Below the pieces are notes generated by a model. That model saw only the letters and a program-made list of their open reading frames with translations, did no database searches and was not told where the DNA came from. DNA of 64,000 nt from Syntrophaceae bacterium UBA7520 (GTDB lineage: Bacteria > Desulfobacterota > Syntrophia > Syntrophales > Smithellaceae): positions 105,539-169,538 of the forward strand of contig DLNC01000012.1 in assembly GCA_002478265.1 (NCBI GenBank), read 5' to 3'. Positions 17,768-25,963 of the stretch are shown piece after piece (position 1 is the stretch's first letter; the number at the start of each line of letters is the position of its first letter). A program made the position numbers and the translations under genes.

Positions 17768-18457
17768 ATGACCAGCAAGCGGTTTATAAAAAACTATCTG
17801 AATGTTTATTTTTTGCTGTTTATTATTCTCTATCCCACGATATTCTATTACCGAACAAATAATATCGAGGAAGTTACCAGGATAATAATACCGCTGTTTG
17901 TTTTTATAATTTTTATTTTTGTTTTGCTTGCGACGAACACAGATAAACGGCGCAATTTTCTTCTCTATTTTATTTTTCTCTTTATTTTTATTGGCGATTG
18001 CGTCATAAACTGGTCGCCGCGCAAGGAACTTTCCATCATCCCCTTCAGCCTGACACATATCCTCTTGGGAACCTATTACCTGCTTGACACAAGGTTTAAA
18101 GGCAAAGATTTTCTTTTTTTCATACCCGTTGTTATTTTTAGCGCGTTGTTATTTTTTACGACCTATAAAGATATTGAAGGCGCGCTTTTCTTGTCTGCAT
18201 TTGCTATATACATAAATATTCTCAATTTCATGCTCTGGAGAGCTTTTTGTTATTTGCGCGTCGGACAAAATAATTTAAAAACTACACTGGTCATCATCGG
18301 GTCGTTATTTTTCTACGTCACCGATATTTTCGTTTCTTTATACGCGATTTATGATAATAAAATATTCATTACGCTGATCTGGATTATTTATCCACCGGCG
18401 TTGTTTTTTTTGAGCTTGATAAACATGCAGAATTCCAAATTTATTTTTTCGAGGTGA
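17768..18457 (+). CDS. Multipass membrane protein, lysoplasmalogenase/YhhN-like
   Basis: This 229-residue protein is almost wholly hydrophobic with about eight transmembrane helices. Conserved acidic positions in FIFIGDCVINW and FFYVTDIFVSLYAI resemble the paired Asp motifs of the YhhN/TMEM86 lysoplasmalogenase family, which cleaves the vinyl ether of lysoplasmalogens. The similarity is at motif level only, so assignment is moderate. Plasmalogens occur in many strict anaerobes, which fits. It lies 4 bases before the DUF2238 gene. Confidence 0.6.
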   Translation: MTSKRFIKNYLNVYFLLFIILYPTIFYYRTNNIEEVTRIIIPLFVFIIFIFVLLATNTDKRRNFLLYFIFLFIFIGDCVINWSPRKELSIIPFSLTHILLGTYYLLDTRFKGKDFLFFIPVVIFSALLFFTTYKDIEGALFLSAFAIYINILNFMLWRAFCYLRVGQNNLKTTLVIIGSLFFYVTDIFVSLYAIYDNKIFITLIWIIYPPALFFLSLINMQNSKFIFSR

Positions 18458-18461
18458 AAAC

Positions 18462-19079
18462 ATGATGGAAAATTCAAGATATCCGCTTTTGTTCAGCCTT
18501 TGCACCGCCATTATTCTTATCGGTTCTTTTCTTTTAACCAAAGACAGATTTACATGGGTCTTAGAAGTTTTTCCGATATTAATAGGATTTCCCATTTTGT
18601 TTTTTACTTACAAAAAGTTCCCACTAACAAAGCTTTTGTATGTTCTGCTGATAATCCACTTCACCATTCTCGCTGTGGGCGGTATTTACACTTACGCGGA
18701 AGTCCCGCTTGGTTTCTGGATGCAGGAATGGTTCAATTTCAGCCGCAATCACTATGATCGTATCGGGCACTTCGCCCAAGGTTTTATTCCGGCGATTTTA
18801 TCCCGCGAGATTCTGCTTCGGACATCGCCCCTGCGCCCGGGAAAATGGCTCTTTTTCCTGGTTGTCTGCGTTTGTCTGGCGATCAGCGCGTTTTATGAAT
18901 TTATTGAATGGTGGACAGTTCTAATTAAAGGTTCGACCGCGGAAGCGTTTTTGGGCACGCAGGGAGATGTTTGGGACGCGCACTGGGATATGCTCTTTGC
19001 CACCATCGGCGCGATTGTGGCCTTGCTGACATTATCGAAACTGCACAACAGGTTTTTAAGAAAATATGTCAGCCTGTAA
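18462..19079 (+). CDS. DUF2238 (YjdF-type) membrane protein
   Basis: This 205-residue protein with six hydrophobic segments carries the family hallmarks HYDRIGHFAQGFIPA and YEFIEWWTV...GTQGDVWDAHWDM, whose His, Asp and Glu residues face the membrane. The function of the family is not established. GAGGTG precedes the ATGATG start, and the gene follows the YhhN-like gene by 4 bases, so they are co-translated. A terminator follows. Confidence 0.85.
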   Translation: MMENSRYPLLFSLCTAIILIGSFLLTKDRFTWVLEVFPILIGFPILFFTYKKFPLTKLLYVLLIIHFTILAVGGIYTYAEVPLGFWMQEWFNFSRNHYDRIGHFAQGFIPAILSREILLRTSPLRPGKWLFFLVVCVCLAISAFYEFIEWWTVLIKGSTAEAFLGTQGDVWDAHWDMLFATIGAIVALLTLSKLHNRFLRKYVSL

Positions 19080-19125
19080 CGTAAACCGTAAAAAAGACGC
19101 CGTTCATCAACTTTCAGCTACTGAT

Positions 19126-19163
19126 GATGAGGAGGGCTACAAACAACACCCTCCTCATCTTTT
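19126..19163 (+). terminator. Intrinsic terminator after the DUF2238 gene
   Basis: A perfect 11-bp stem (GATGAGGAGGG at 19126-19136 with CCCTCCTCATC at 19149-19159) with a 12-base loop is followed by TTTT. It ends the plus-strand kinase-regulator-membrane protein run and lies between convergent genes. Confidence 0.85.
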
Positions 19164-19171
19164 GAGGCAAG

Positions 19172-19537
19172 TCATCGTATAGACATCATTCTGGGCAATG
19201 CAAAAAGTTCTGAACAGCAGCCACGACAAACAAAGCAACCGCCTCTTCCACAATTATCATACCAGGTGCAAACACAGTCTCCCGCGCAATCTGTTCCGAT
19301 TGACGCGCGCCTGGCCTTGGTTTGCGGCTTCATCTGCTCAACGTAGCTTTTACAATCTTTTCCTTGCAGCTTGTATGTTTCCTTGCCGTCTTTGCCCTTC
19401 TCTACGGCATAGGCGCAATCAATTGCTTTTTGTTGCACCTTTTGCGCGGCGGCCGTTAATGAAGGTGCGGCAAAAAACATGAGCAATGCCAGAATAAAAA
19501 AACAAAAAAACCATTTACGCTTTTGAAGATTTTTCAT
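19172..19537 (-). CDS. Small secreted Cys-rich protein, YKLxGKDC family
   Basis: This 121-residue protein has a signal peptide (basic KNLQKRK, hydrophobic core, cleavage near SLTAAAQ). The mature part contains DCAYAVEKGKDGKETYKLQGKDC and then many Cys (CAGDCVCTW, CGRGGCFVCRGCCSE), enough for four or more disulfides or metal sites. The start at 19537 has GGGGG 8 bases upstream; a longer frame from 19615 adds an unlikely 26-residue leader. It is a clear paralogue of the protein at 62295-62636 (same YKLxGKDC core and VCRGxCC ending). I do not recognise a named family. Confidence 0.75.
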   Translation of the reverse strand: MKNLQKRKWFFCFFILALLMFFAAPSLTAAAQKVQQKAIDCAYAVEKGKDGKETYKLQGKDCKSYVEQMKPQTKARRASIGTDCAGDCVCTWYDNCGRGGCFVCRGCCSELFALPRMMSIR

Positions 19538-19621
19538 TACCTTTTCCCCCTTTATTATTTTTTTGCCACAACTCATGAACCGACGTTGATTATCTACCGT
19601 ATTCTGCCGATTCATTTATGA

Positions 19622-20983
19622 TTATTTAATAAAAGTATCATAAACTCCCGCGGCCATAATCAAGATAATCATCGCCGGAACAAAGTAACGAAGAAGAAAA
19701 ACCCACCATTTGCCGATGGTGAAACCGGCGCAGCCTCTGTTGGCTTCACGAACCGCTTTTTTTGCACCCCACACATATCCCACGAAAATCGCCGAGAGCA
19801 GTCCACCGAGCGGCAAAAAGATGCTGTTGGCAAACCAATCGTAAGTGTCGAGTAGATCCGTGCCAAGACCGGGAAAAGAAACTCCGCTCAACACGCTGTA
19901 ACCTAAACTTGCCGGAATTCCCACGACAAATATAATAAACCCCATAACAATGGCCGCCTGTTTTCTTTTCCACCCTTTCTCATCAATTAGCCAGGCTGAA
20001 ACAACTTCCAAAAGAGAAATAGCCGAAGTTAAAGCGGCAATGCCCAAAAGCACAAAAAAGAGGACTCCAAAAATAATCCCAAAAGGCATCTGGGCAAAAA
20101 CAGCGGGCAAAGTTATAAAAACCAGTCCCGGTCCCGCCCCCGGCGCAAACCCCAAGGCAAAAACCGCCGGGAAAATAGCAAAGCCAGCCAAAAGAGCCAC
20201 TATTGTGTCCAGGCCCACAATGGAGGCGGAGCTTACCGGAATTTCATCATTTTTCTTGAGATAGCTTCCGTAAGTGATAAAAACGCCCATCCCCAAACTC
20301 AAAGAAAAGAAAGCCTGCGAAATAGCGCCGAGTAATGTTCTGCCGGTAACTTCGCTGAAATCCGGCTTCAGATAATAAGACAACCCCGCGCCGGCACCGG
20401 GCAGGGTGATAGCTCTTATAATCAGAACAATCAGCAACACAAAGAGAATGGGCATAAGAATGGTGGACCATCTTTGAATCCCGTTAATCACGCCGGAGGC
20501 AATAATACCGATAGTTAAAAGCATAAATACCGCCTGCCAGATAAGGGGCTCCCAAACACTTGCTATATGTTGCTTAAATACCTGCGCGTGGTCAATTCCC
20601 TGAGTCGTTGTAGCAACGATAACTTTATATATATAAGCAATAGACCAGCCGGCGACCACGATATAATAGGAAAGAATTACAAAGCCGGTGAAAACTCCCA
20701 GCGCCCCAACCAACCACCAGGGGCTTTGCGGCGCCAAAGATTTAAACGCCCCCACGGGGCTTTTCTGAGAAGCTCTGCCAAGAATTGTTTCATTAACAAC
20801 CAGCGGATATCCGATTAGCAATATGGCAATAAGATAAATGACTATGAAAGCCGCGCCTCCGTGTTCACCCGTCATATAAGGAAACCGCCAGATATTGCCC
20901 AAACCCACCGCCGAGCCAGCCGCGGCTAAAATAAAACCGGCGCGGGTCGCCCAATGCTCCCGGCTTTTTTTCGGATTACTCAT
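19622..20983 (-). CDS. Sodium-dependent transporter, NSS/SNF family
   Basis: This 453-residue protein with about 11-12 transmembrane helices begins with the NSS fingerprint: WATRAGFILAAAGSAVGLGNIWRFPYM (helix 1 sodium/substrate site) then GGAAFIVIYLIAILLIGYPLVVNE. The family co-transports amino acids or related solutes with Na+. The unwound helix-6 region (SQAFFSLSLGMGVFITYGSYL) is typical. The exact substrate cannot be read from sequence. Confidence 0.93.
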   Translation of the reverse strand: MSNPKKSREHWATRAGFILAAAGSAVGLGNIWRFPYMTGEHGGAAFIVIYLIAILLIGYPLVVNETILGRASQKSPVGAFKSLAPQSPWWLVGALGVFTGFVILSYYIVVAGWSIAYIYKVIVATTTQGIDHAQVFKQHIASVWEPLIWQAVFMLLTIGIIASGVINGIQRWSTILMPILFVLLIVLIIRAITLPGAGAGLSYYLKPDFSEVTGRTLLGAISQAFFSLSLGMGVFITYGSYLKKNDEIPVSSASIVGLDTIVALLAGFAIFPAVFALGFAPGAGPGLVFITLPAVFAQMPFGIIFGVLFFVLLGIAALTSAISLLEVVSAWLIDEKGWKRKQAAIVMGFIIFVVGIPASLGYSVLSGVSFPGLGTDLLDTYDWFANSIFLPLGGLLSAIFVGYVWGAKKAVREANRGCAGFTIGKWWVFLLRYFVPAMIILIMAAGVYDTFIK

Positions 20984-21103
20984 CGGATTTTCTCCTCTCG
21001 ATTATTGTAATTATAGAAGGACTAAACTTGCCCGGAAATATAGAAATTCCGCCTTGTTGTGTCAAGGCAAAACATGTATGACGGGTCTGTATCCTTAATT
21101 AAC

Positions 21104-21132
21104 TTGACACGGGATTTACGTCTTCATATACT
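21104..21132 (+). promoter_or_regulatory. Sigma-70-type promoter for the 3-hydroxyacyl-CoA dehydrogenase gene
   Basis: TTGACA (21104-21109) and TATACT (21127-21132) are separated by exactly 17 bases. The predicted start of transcription is about 45 bases upstream of the ATG at 21183, which has AAAGGAG before it. Both boxes are near consensus, suggesting strong expression. Confidence 0.75.
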
Positions 21133-21182
21133 CACGGTCATTAAATCACCTCATCATAAAACTTGGAAAGGAGCATTTAATT

Positions 21183-22355
21183 ATGAAAGCTGAAGACATC
21201 AAAACCATCGCCATTGTCGGTGCGGGCGACATGGGCCACGGCATCGCCCAGCTGTGCGCCATGGCCGGCATGAAAATCAACCTCTACGACATCAAGCAGG
21301 AATTTGTGGACAAAGGCATGGCCAAAATGAAAGCCAGCTTCGAAAAGCAGGTGGCCAAGCAAAAAATGTCCGCAGACGATTTGAACAAAATGATGGGCAA
21401 CATCAAGGGTTTCACTTCTTTGAAAGATGCCGTCGCTGACATCGATTATATGATTGAGGCAGCGCCGGAAATACTTGATCTCAAGATCAAAATTTTCAAA
21501 GAGATTGATGAAAACGCCCCGAAACACGCCATCCTCGCCTCCAATACATCCAATATGAGCATCACAGAGATGGGAGCCGCGACAAAAAGACCGGATAAAG
21601 TTCTGGGAATTCACTTTTTCAATCCGCCGGTCATGATGGCGCTGGTCGAAGTTATCCGGGGCAAGCAGACTTCCGCAGAGACAATGAACGTCAGCTATGA
21701 ATTATTCTCCAAAATGAAAAATTTCCGCGGTCCGATGGTTCCGGTAAGGGTGGAAAAGGATTCGCCGGGCTTTATCTTCAACCGCATCAACGCGCCGGTA
21801 GGCCTTTATCTGGCGCAGATATACGAGCAGGGTTTGGTAAACCCGGAAGCGGTTGACGCCAAAATCAGATCAATCGGCTCACCGATGGGGCCTTACGAAA
21901 CAATGGATTTCTCCGGACTGGATGTTTACATGCACGGCACAGAATATTTTGCCAAAACCCTCTCCCCCGAATTCAAAGCCGCCAACTGGCTTAAGAAATT
22001 GAACGAAGCCGGAACACTGGGTAAAAAGAGCGGCAAGGGAATATTTGTCTGGCCGGACGGCAACAGGCCGCAAATTGATATGAGCAAGGCCGATCCCAAT
22101 TTTGACCCGATGGATATCGTTTGTCTGCAGGTAAACGAGGGAACAAGGCTTCTGGAAGAGGGCGTCACCAGCAGCGCGGCGGAAATAGACAAGGCCATGG
22201 TCAACGGCGGCGGCTCCCCCTTCGGGCCTTTTGCGCTGGCCAAAGGAATGGGCTGGCCCAAAGTTGCCGAACGCTGCGAAGCTGTCTCCAAAAAACTGGG
22301 CATTAAGTGGTTCCTTCCCACCGAAACACTAAAAAAAGGAAATATTCAGATTTAA
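21183..22355 (+). CDS. 3-hydroxyacyl-CoA dehydrogenase (HCDH family)
   Basis: The 390-residue enzyme has an N-terminal NAD-binding domain (IAIVGAGDMGHGIAQ at residues 10-24), the catalytic His in LGIHFFNPP, and DSPGFIFNRI at the domain junction. Two helical C-terminal 3HCDH domains follow (NEGTRLLEEGVTSSAAEIDKAM in the second). The enzyme interconverts 3-hydroxyacyl-CoA and 3-oxoacyl-CoA in beta-oxidation or butyrate-type pathways. It stands alone between a strong promoter and a terminator, a monocistronic unit. Extra length compared with the ~280-residue Hbd is due to the second domain. Confidence 0.93.
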   Translation: MKAEDIKTIAIVGAGDMGHGIAQLCAMAGMKINLYDIKQEFVDKGMAKMKASFEKQVAKQKMSADDLNKMMGNIKGFTSLKDAVADIDYMIEAAPEILDLKIKIFKEIDENAPKHAILASNTSNMSITEMGAATKRPDKVLGIHFFNPPVMMALVEVIRGKQTSAETMNVSYELFSKMKNFRGPMVPVRVEKDSPGFIFNRINAPVGLYLAQIYEQGLVNPEAVDAKIRSIGSPMGPYETMDFSGLDVYMHGTEYFAKTLSPEFKAANWLKKLNEAGTLGKKSGKGIFVWPDGNRPQIDMSKADPNFDPMDIVCLQVNEGTRLLEEGVTSSAAEIDKAMVNGGGSPFGPFALAKGMGWPKVAERCEAVSKKLGIKWFLPTETLKKGNIQI

Positions 22356-22365
22356 AAAGATCGCG

Positions 22366-22396
22366 AAAGGGAGTTCATCAGGGATGAACTCCCTTT
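22366..22396 (+). terminator. Hairpin terminator after the 3-hydroxyacyl-CoA dehydrogenase gene
   Basis: A perfect 14-bp inverted repeat (AAAGGGAGTTCATC / GATGAACTCCCTTT) has a 3-base loop (22380-22382). The stem is strong, though the following T tract is short (TTTCTT overlapping the stem). Confidence 0.75.
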
Positions 22397-22442
22397 CTTG
22401 CCGGTCTGCACCCTGCGACATAACTTTCTTGTAATCGCTTCT

Positions 22443-22472
22443 TTATTGCTATATAAATTATTGCTATATAAA
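22443..22472 (+). repeat. Tandem 15-base repeat
   Basis: TTATTGCTATATAAA occurs twice head to tail (22443-22457 and 22458-22472) just upstream of the AAA ATPase gene. TATATAAA-like boxes could act in a promoter, or it may be a local slippage duplication. Confidence 0.6.
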
Positions 22473-22508
22473 CTCGCGCAGGCACAAGTTTTCCGTTCAG
22501 AGCGATAC

Positions 22509-23231
22509 ATGCATTTAAAAAGCGTCAAATTTCACTCGGAAAAATATCCGACAAAAGAAATTTATCCCTTTTCTTTGCCGATCTTCCATAGAACGCAATC
22601 AATTAATTTTGATGCGCCGGTCACGCTTTTTGTCGGAGAAAACGGCACCGGCAAATCTACATTGCTGGAAGCCATTGCGCTGGCCTGCGGCATACACATC
22701 TGGCGTTATACGGAAAGGAGTCGTCCGCAGCACAATCCATACGAGGATCAACTTTGCAAACATATCGCTGTGGAGTGGCAAGACAGTCGTGTTCCCGGTT
22801 CTTTTTTCAGCTCGAAAATATTCCAGTATTTTGCTGAAATGCTTGATGAGTGGGCGGCGGCGGACGCGGGACAGCTCAATTACTTCGGCGGAAAATCGCT
22901 AACCACGCAGTCCCACGGCCAATCACTGATGTCATTTTTCCGCAGCCGGTATCAGGTAAAAGGAATTTATCTGCTCGATGAGCCGGAAACCGCCCTCTCT
23001 CCGAAAAGCCAGCTTCAGTTGCTTTCCCTGCTGCAGGAAATGGCACGAATGGGGCACGCGCAGTTCATCATCGCCACGCACTCTCCGATATTGTTGGCCT
23101 GCTCTCAGGCCAGATTGTATTCCTTCGACGGTTTTACCGTACAAGCGACAACTTATGAAGAAACCGATCATTTCCGATTATACAAAGAATTTCTGGAAAG
23201 CAGAGATAATTTCATAAAAGTGAAAAAATAA
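22509..23231 (+). CDS. AAA-family predicted ATPase (COG3910, ABC/RecF-like)
   Basis: This 240-residue soluble ATPase has Walker A (FVGENGTGKST, near residues 41-51), Walker B with following loop (GIYLLDEPETALSP), and a switch His (FIIATHSPILLA). This is the ABC-type ATPase layout of the COG3910 family, whose function is unknown. The start at 22509 begins the conserved MHLKSVKFHSEKYP; the longer frame from 22398 would add a hydrophobic 37-residue piece overlapping the terminator region. It may be a stand-alone NTPase. Confidence 0.8.
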   Translation: MHLKSVKFHSEKYPTKEIYPFSLPIFHRTQSINFDAPVTLFVGENGTGKSTLLEAIALACGIHIWRYTERSRPQHNPYEDQLCKHIAVEWQDSRVPGSFFSSKIFQYFAEMLDEWAAADAGQLNYFGGKSLTTQSHGQSLMSFFRSRYQVKGIYLLDEPETALSPKSQLQLLSLLQEMARMGHAQFIIATHSPILLACSQARLYSFDGFTVQATTYEETDHFRLYKEFLESRDNFIKVKK

Positions 23232-23341
23232 CGAAACGGAAAAACTCATTTTATCCCCTGCCTTTATCTTCGCGTTTGTCCTTTCTCTCTAGACCTGGCA
23301 CATTTTTGAACCAAATAAATTGAGAAAAAACAATTTTGTAT

Positions 23342-23391
23342 TTGACAAAAAAGATTTTTCCGTATAGGCATACGGCAAACGATTGCCGTAT
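23342..23391 (+). promoter_or_regulatory. Promoter with inverted-repeat operator for the NrpR-like gene
   Basis: TTGACA (23342-23347) is followed at 15 bases by TATAGG (23363-23368). Across the -10 lies CCGTAT-AGGC-ATACGG (23360-23375), and a third CCGTAT half-site (23386-23391) runs into the start codon. Read as CGTA-N6-TACG, the repeat has the same 4-6-4 spacing as archaeal NrpR operators (GGTA-N6-TACC or GGAA-N6-TTCC, established in methanogens). Autoregulation is an inference. Confidence 0.55.
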
Positions 23392-24391
23392 GAAACAGCT
23401 TTTTGATCCCGAAGATATCGAGCGTAAAAACATTCTGATGCTGAAAATTCTTCACGAAAGTTCAGAGTCGCTGGGCGCGCGTCTTATCGCGCGCCGCATG
23501 CAGGAACACGGTGTCCGCCTTAGCGAAAGAACTGTCCGCTATCATCTTAAGCTCATGGATGAAAGAGGCCTAACCAAACTCATCGGCCGTCGCGACGGAA
23601 GAATAATTACCGACATGGGACTTGACGAAATTACCAATGCCCGCGTGCAGGATAAACTCAGTCTTTCCATTTCCCGCATTGATGTTTTATCATTTAGGAC
23701 AACATTTGACCTGAAGAATAAAAGCGGCTTGGTACCGGTCAACATTTCTTTTTTTCCCAAAGATAAGTTCAAGCGCGCTCTTTTTGCCATGAAACCGGTT
23801 TTTAAAAAAAAGCTGACGGTATCGAACCGCATCGCCACTGCCCGCGCGGGGCATAAATTAGGCGATATTGTGGTGCCGGAAGGAAAGATCGGCATAGCCA
23901 CGCTTTGCAGCATTGTCATCAACGGCGTCCTGCTCAAGCACGGCATTCCCATTGATTCGAAATTCGGCGGAATTCTCCAACTAAGGAACGGCGATCCTCT
24001 GCGTTTTGTCGAGCTTATTCATTACGCCGGTTCCTCGCTGGATCCGTCAGAAATATTCATCCGCGGCAAAATGACCTCGGTAAATGAAGTCATCCGCAAA
24101 GGAGAGGGGAAAATTCTCGCCAACTTTCGTGAAATCCCGGCGCTAAGCCGCTCACTGGTTGAAGAACTGCTCGCCGATTTTAAAAAAGCCGGCATCAACG
24201 GCGTTCTGGCTATGGGAGAAGTAGGCGACCCCCTGGCACAGACAAACGTGGATATTAATAAGGCCGGAATGATTCTGGTGGGAGGACTGAATCCCATCGC
24301 CGCGGCTCATGAAGAGGGCATTGAGGCGGAAAACAAGGCGATGTCCACCGTTATGGAATTTTCTGAAATGGTCGGCATCGAGGAAATTTGA
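23390..24391 (+). CDS. NrpR-like transcriptional regulator (winged helix + DUF128)
   Basis: The 333-residue protein has an N-terminal NrpR-type winged helix (residues ~8-75: LARRM-like helix, SERTVRYHLKLMDERGL recognition helix). One DUF128/NrpR effector domain follows (residues ~90-330), with signatures GLVPVNISFFPK, GKIGIATLCSIVINGVLLKHGIP and NPIAAAHEEGIEAENKAM. Archaeal NrpR represses nitrogen-assimilation genes and is released by 2-oxoglutarate. Here the gene stands directly before glutamate dehydrogenase, which fits control of ammonium assimilation. The ATG at 23390 lacks a clear ribosome site; an upstream start at 23336 would lie in the promoter. Confidence 0.85.
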   Translation: MKQLFDPEDIERKNILMLKILHESSESLGARLIARRMQEHGVRLSERTVRYHLKLMDERGLTKLIGRRDGRIITDMGLDEITNARVQDKLSLSISRIDVLSFRTTFDLKNKSGLVPVNISFFPKDKFKRALFAMKPVFKKKLTVSNRIATARAGHKLGDIVVPEGKIGIATLCSIVINGVLLKHGIPIDSKFGGILQLRNGDPLRFVELIHYAGSSLDPSEIFIRGKMTSVNEVIRKGEGKILANFREIPALSRSLVEELLADFKKAGINGVLAMGEVGDPLAQTNVDINKAGMILVGGLNPIAAAHEEGIEAENKAMSTVMEFSEMVGIEEI

Positions 24392-24395
24392 GAAA

Positions 24396-24420
24396 TTCAC
24401 AGTACATGCGCGTACGTGAA
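24396..24420 (+). promoter_or_regulatory. Imperfect inverted repeat upstream of glutamate dehydrogenase
   Basis: TTCAC-A-GTAC, six bases, GTAC-GTGAA forms a dyad in the 61-base gap between the NrpR-like gene and gdhA. Its position before gdhA makes it a candidate operator, but it does not share the exact half-site of the repeat before the regulator gene. Confidence 0.4.
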
Positions 24421-24452
24421 AATAATAACAACTTTATTGGGAGGATTAATTT

Positions 24453-25808
24453 ATGTCAGTGATCAATGATGTTATCGCGAAAGTGAAACAAACAGATCCG
24501 AACCAGCCGGAGTTTCATCAGGCTGTTGAAGAAGTAATGGAAACACTGGAACCCACCGTCAAAAAGCACCCGGAATTCGTCAAAGCCGGAATCTATGAAC
24601 GCATCGTCGAGCCGGAAAGAGCGATTCTTTTCCGCGTGCCCTGGGTGGACGACAAAGGCAACGTGCAGGTCAACCGCGGATTCCGCGTGCAGTTCAACAA
24701 CGCGATCGGCCCTTTCAAAGGAGGCCTGCGCTTTCATCCGTCAGTAAACCTGGGCATCATCAAATTTCTGGGATTTGAACAAATTTTTAAAAATGCTTTA
24801 ACCACTCTGCCCATGGGCGGCGGCAAAGGCGGCTCCGATTTTGATCCCAAAGGAAAATCGGACGGAGAAGTAATGCGTTTTTGCCAGGCCTTCATGCGCG
24901 AGCTTTTCCGCCACATCGGCGGCGAAGTTGACGTGCCCGCCGGCGATATTGGCGTGGGCGGACGCGAAATCGGTTATCTATATGGCTATTACAAAAAAAT
25001 CCGCAACGAGCATACCGGCGTCCTCACGGGAAAAGGCCTGGAATACGGCGGCAGTTTAATCCGTCCGGAGGCTACCGGTTACGGAACGGTTTATTTCGCG
25101 GCGGAAATGCTTGCCACCCGCGGGTTGGATTTCAAAGGCAAAACCGTGGCCATCAGCGGCGCGGGCAATGTGGCGCAATTTGCCGTGGAAAAAGTCAATC
25201 AGCTGGGCGGCAAAGTTATTTCGCTTTGCGACTCCACAGCCACAATTATTGACGAAGCGGGCATTGATGATGACAAGTGCTGTTATGTTCTGGATCTGAA
25301 AAACGTCAAACGCGGCCGCATCACCGAATACGCGGACAAATACAAGACCGTCTGCTACGAGGGCAAAAACGTTTGGGATGTCATCAGAGAACAAAGCATC
25401 AAAGTCGATATCGCCCTGCCCTGCGCCACACAAAATGAAATCAACGGCAAGAACGCAGCGGCACTGGTGAAAAACGGCTGCATCTGCGTCGCGGAAGGCG
25501 CCAATATGCCCTCCACGCCGGAAGCGATTAAAATTTTTCAGGAAAACAAAATTCTCTATGGTCCCGGCAAAGCGGCAAACGCCGGCGGCGTGGCCACCTC
25601 CGGCCTCGAGATGAGTCAGAACAGTTTAAGGCTATCCTGGACGCGTGAAGAAGTCGATAATCGCCTGCTCCTCATCATGAAGAGCATTCACAAGGCCTGC
25701 TACGACACGGCGGAAGCATACGGCAAAAAAGGAGACTACGTCACGGGTGCAAACATCGCTGGATTCACCAAGGTAGCCAAGGCCATGCTGGCCTATGGCG
25801 TGGTCTGA
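24453..25808 (+). CDS. gdhA: NADP-type glutamate dehydrogenase
   Basis: The 451-residue enzyme has the hexameric bacterial GDH signatures: GGLRFHPSVNLGIIKFLGFEQ, catalytic/substrate Lys in LPMGGGKGGSDFDP, DVPAGDIGVGGREIGYL, and the dinucleotide loop AISGAGNVAQFA. It interconverts 2-oxoglutarate plus ammonium with glutamate. GGGAGG lies before the ATG. A textbook terminator follows, and the NrpR-like regulator gene lies immediately upstream. Confidence 0.96.
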   Translation: MSVINDVIAKVKQTDPNQPEFHQAVEEVMETLEPTVKKHPEFVKAGIYERIVEPERAILFRVPWVDDKGNVQVNRGFRVQFNNAIGPFKGGLRFHPSVNLGIIKFLGFEQIFKNALTTLPMGGGKGGSDFDPKGKSDGEVMRFCQAFMRELFRHIGGEVDVPAGDIGVGGREIGYLYGYYKKIRNEHTGVLTGKGLEYGGSLIRPEATGYGTVYFAAEMLATRGLDFKGKTVAISGAGNVAQFAVEKVNQLGGKVISLCDSTATIIDEAGIDDDKCCYVLDLKNVKRGRITEYADKYKTVCYEGKNVWDVIREQSIKVDIALPCATQNEINGKNAAALVKNGCICVAEGANMPSTPEAIKIFQENKILYGPGKAANAGGVATSGLEMSQNSLRLSWTREEVDNRLLLIMKSIHKACYDTAEAYGKKGDYVTGANIAGFTKVAKAMLAYGVV

Positions 25809-25871
25809 TAGAAGATACGGAAACTTTTCTTAACTGTCAGACAGGCGACAAATCAGTATTACACAAGATAA

Positions 25872-25903
25872 AGCCGCGGCTTTTTTAGCCGCGGCTATTT
25901 TTT
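25872..25903 (+). terminator. Intrinsic terminator after gdhA
   Basis: AGCCGCGGC (25872-25880) pairs perfectly with GCCGCGGCT (25888-25896) around a 7-base loop, followed by A and six T. Confidence 0.92.
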
Positions 25904-25904
25904 A

Positions 25905-25933
25905 TTGAGATTTTCTCCAATGTCGGTTAGATT
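25905..25933 (+). promoter_or_regulatory. Candidate promoter for the deoxyhypusine-synthase-like gene
   Basis: TTGAGA (25905-25910) and TAGATT (25928-25933) are spaced by 17 bases, directly after the gdhA terminator and 30 bases before the ATG at 25964. Each box matches consensus at four or five of six positions. Confidence 0.45.
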
Positions 25934-25963
25934 AAGCGCAAATGATACCTGAGGAGATCTCTG

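Noticed and set aside
23293..23308. Possible sigma-54 promoter (TGGCAC near 23298) before the NrpR-like gene
   Set aside because: The -12 element is TGA at the wrong spacing and lacks GC; it does not meet the -24/-12 rule, and a sigma-70-type promoter lies just downstream.
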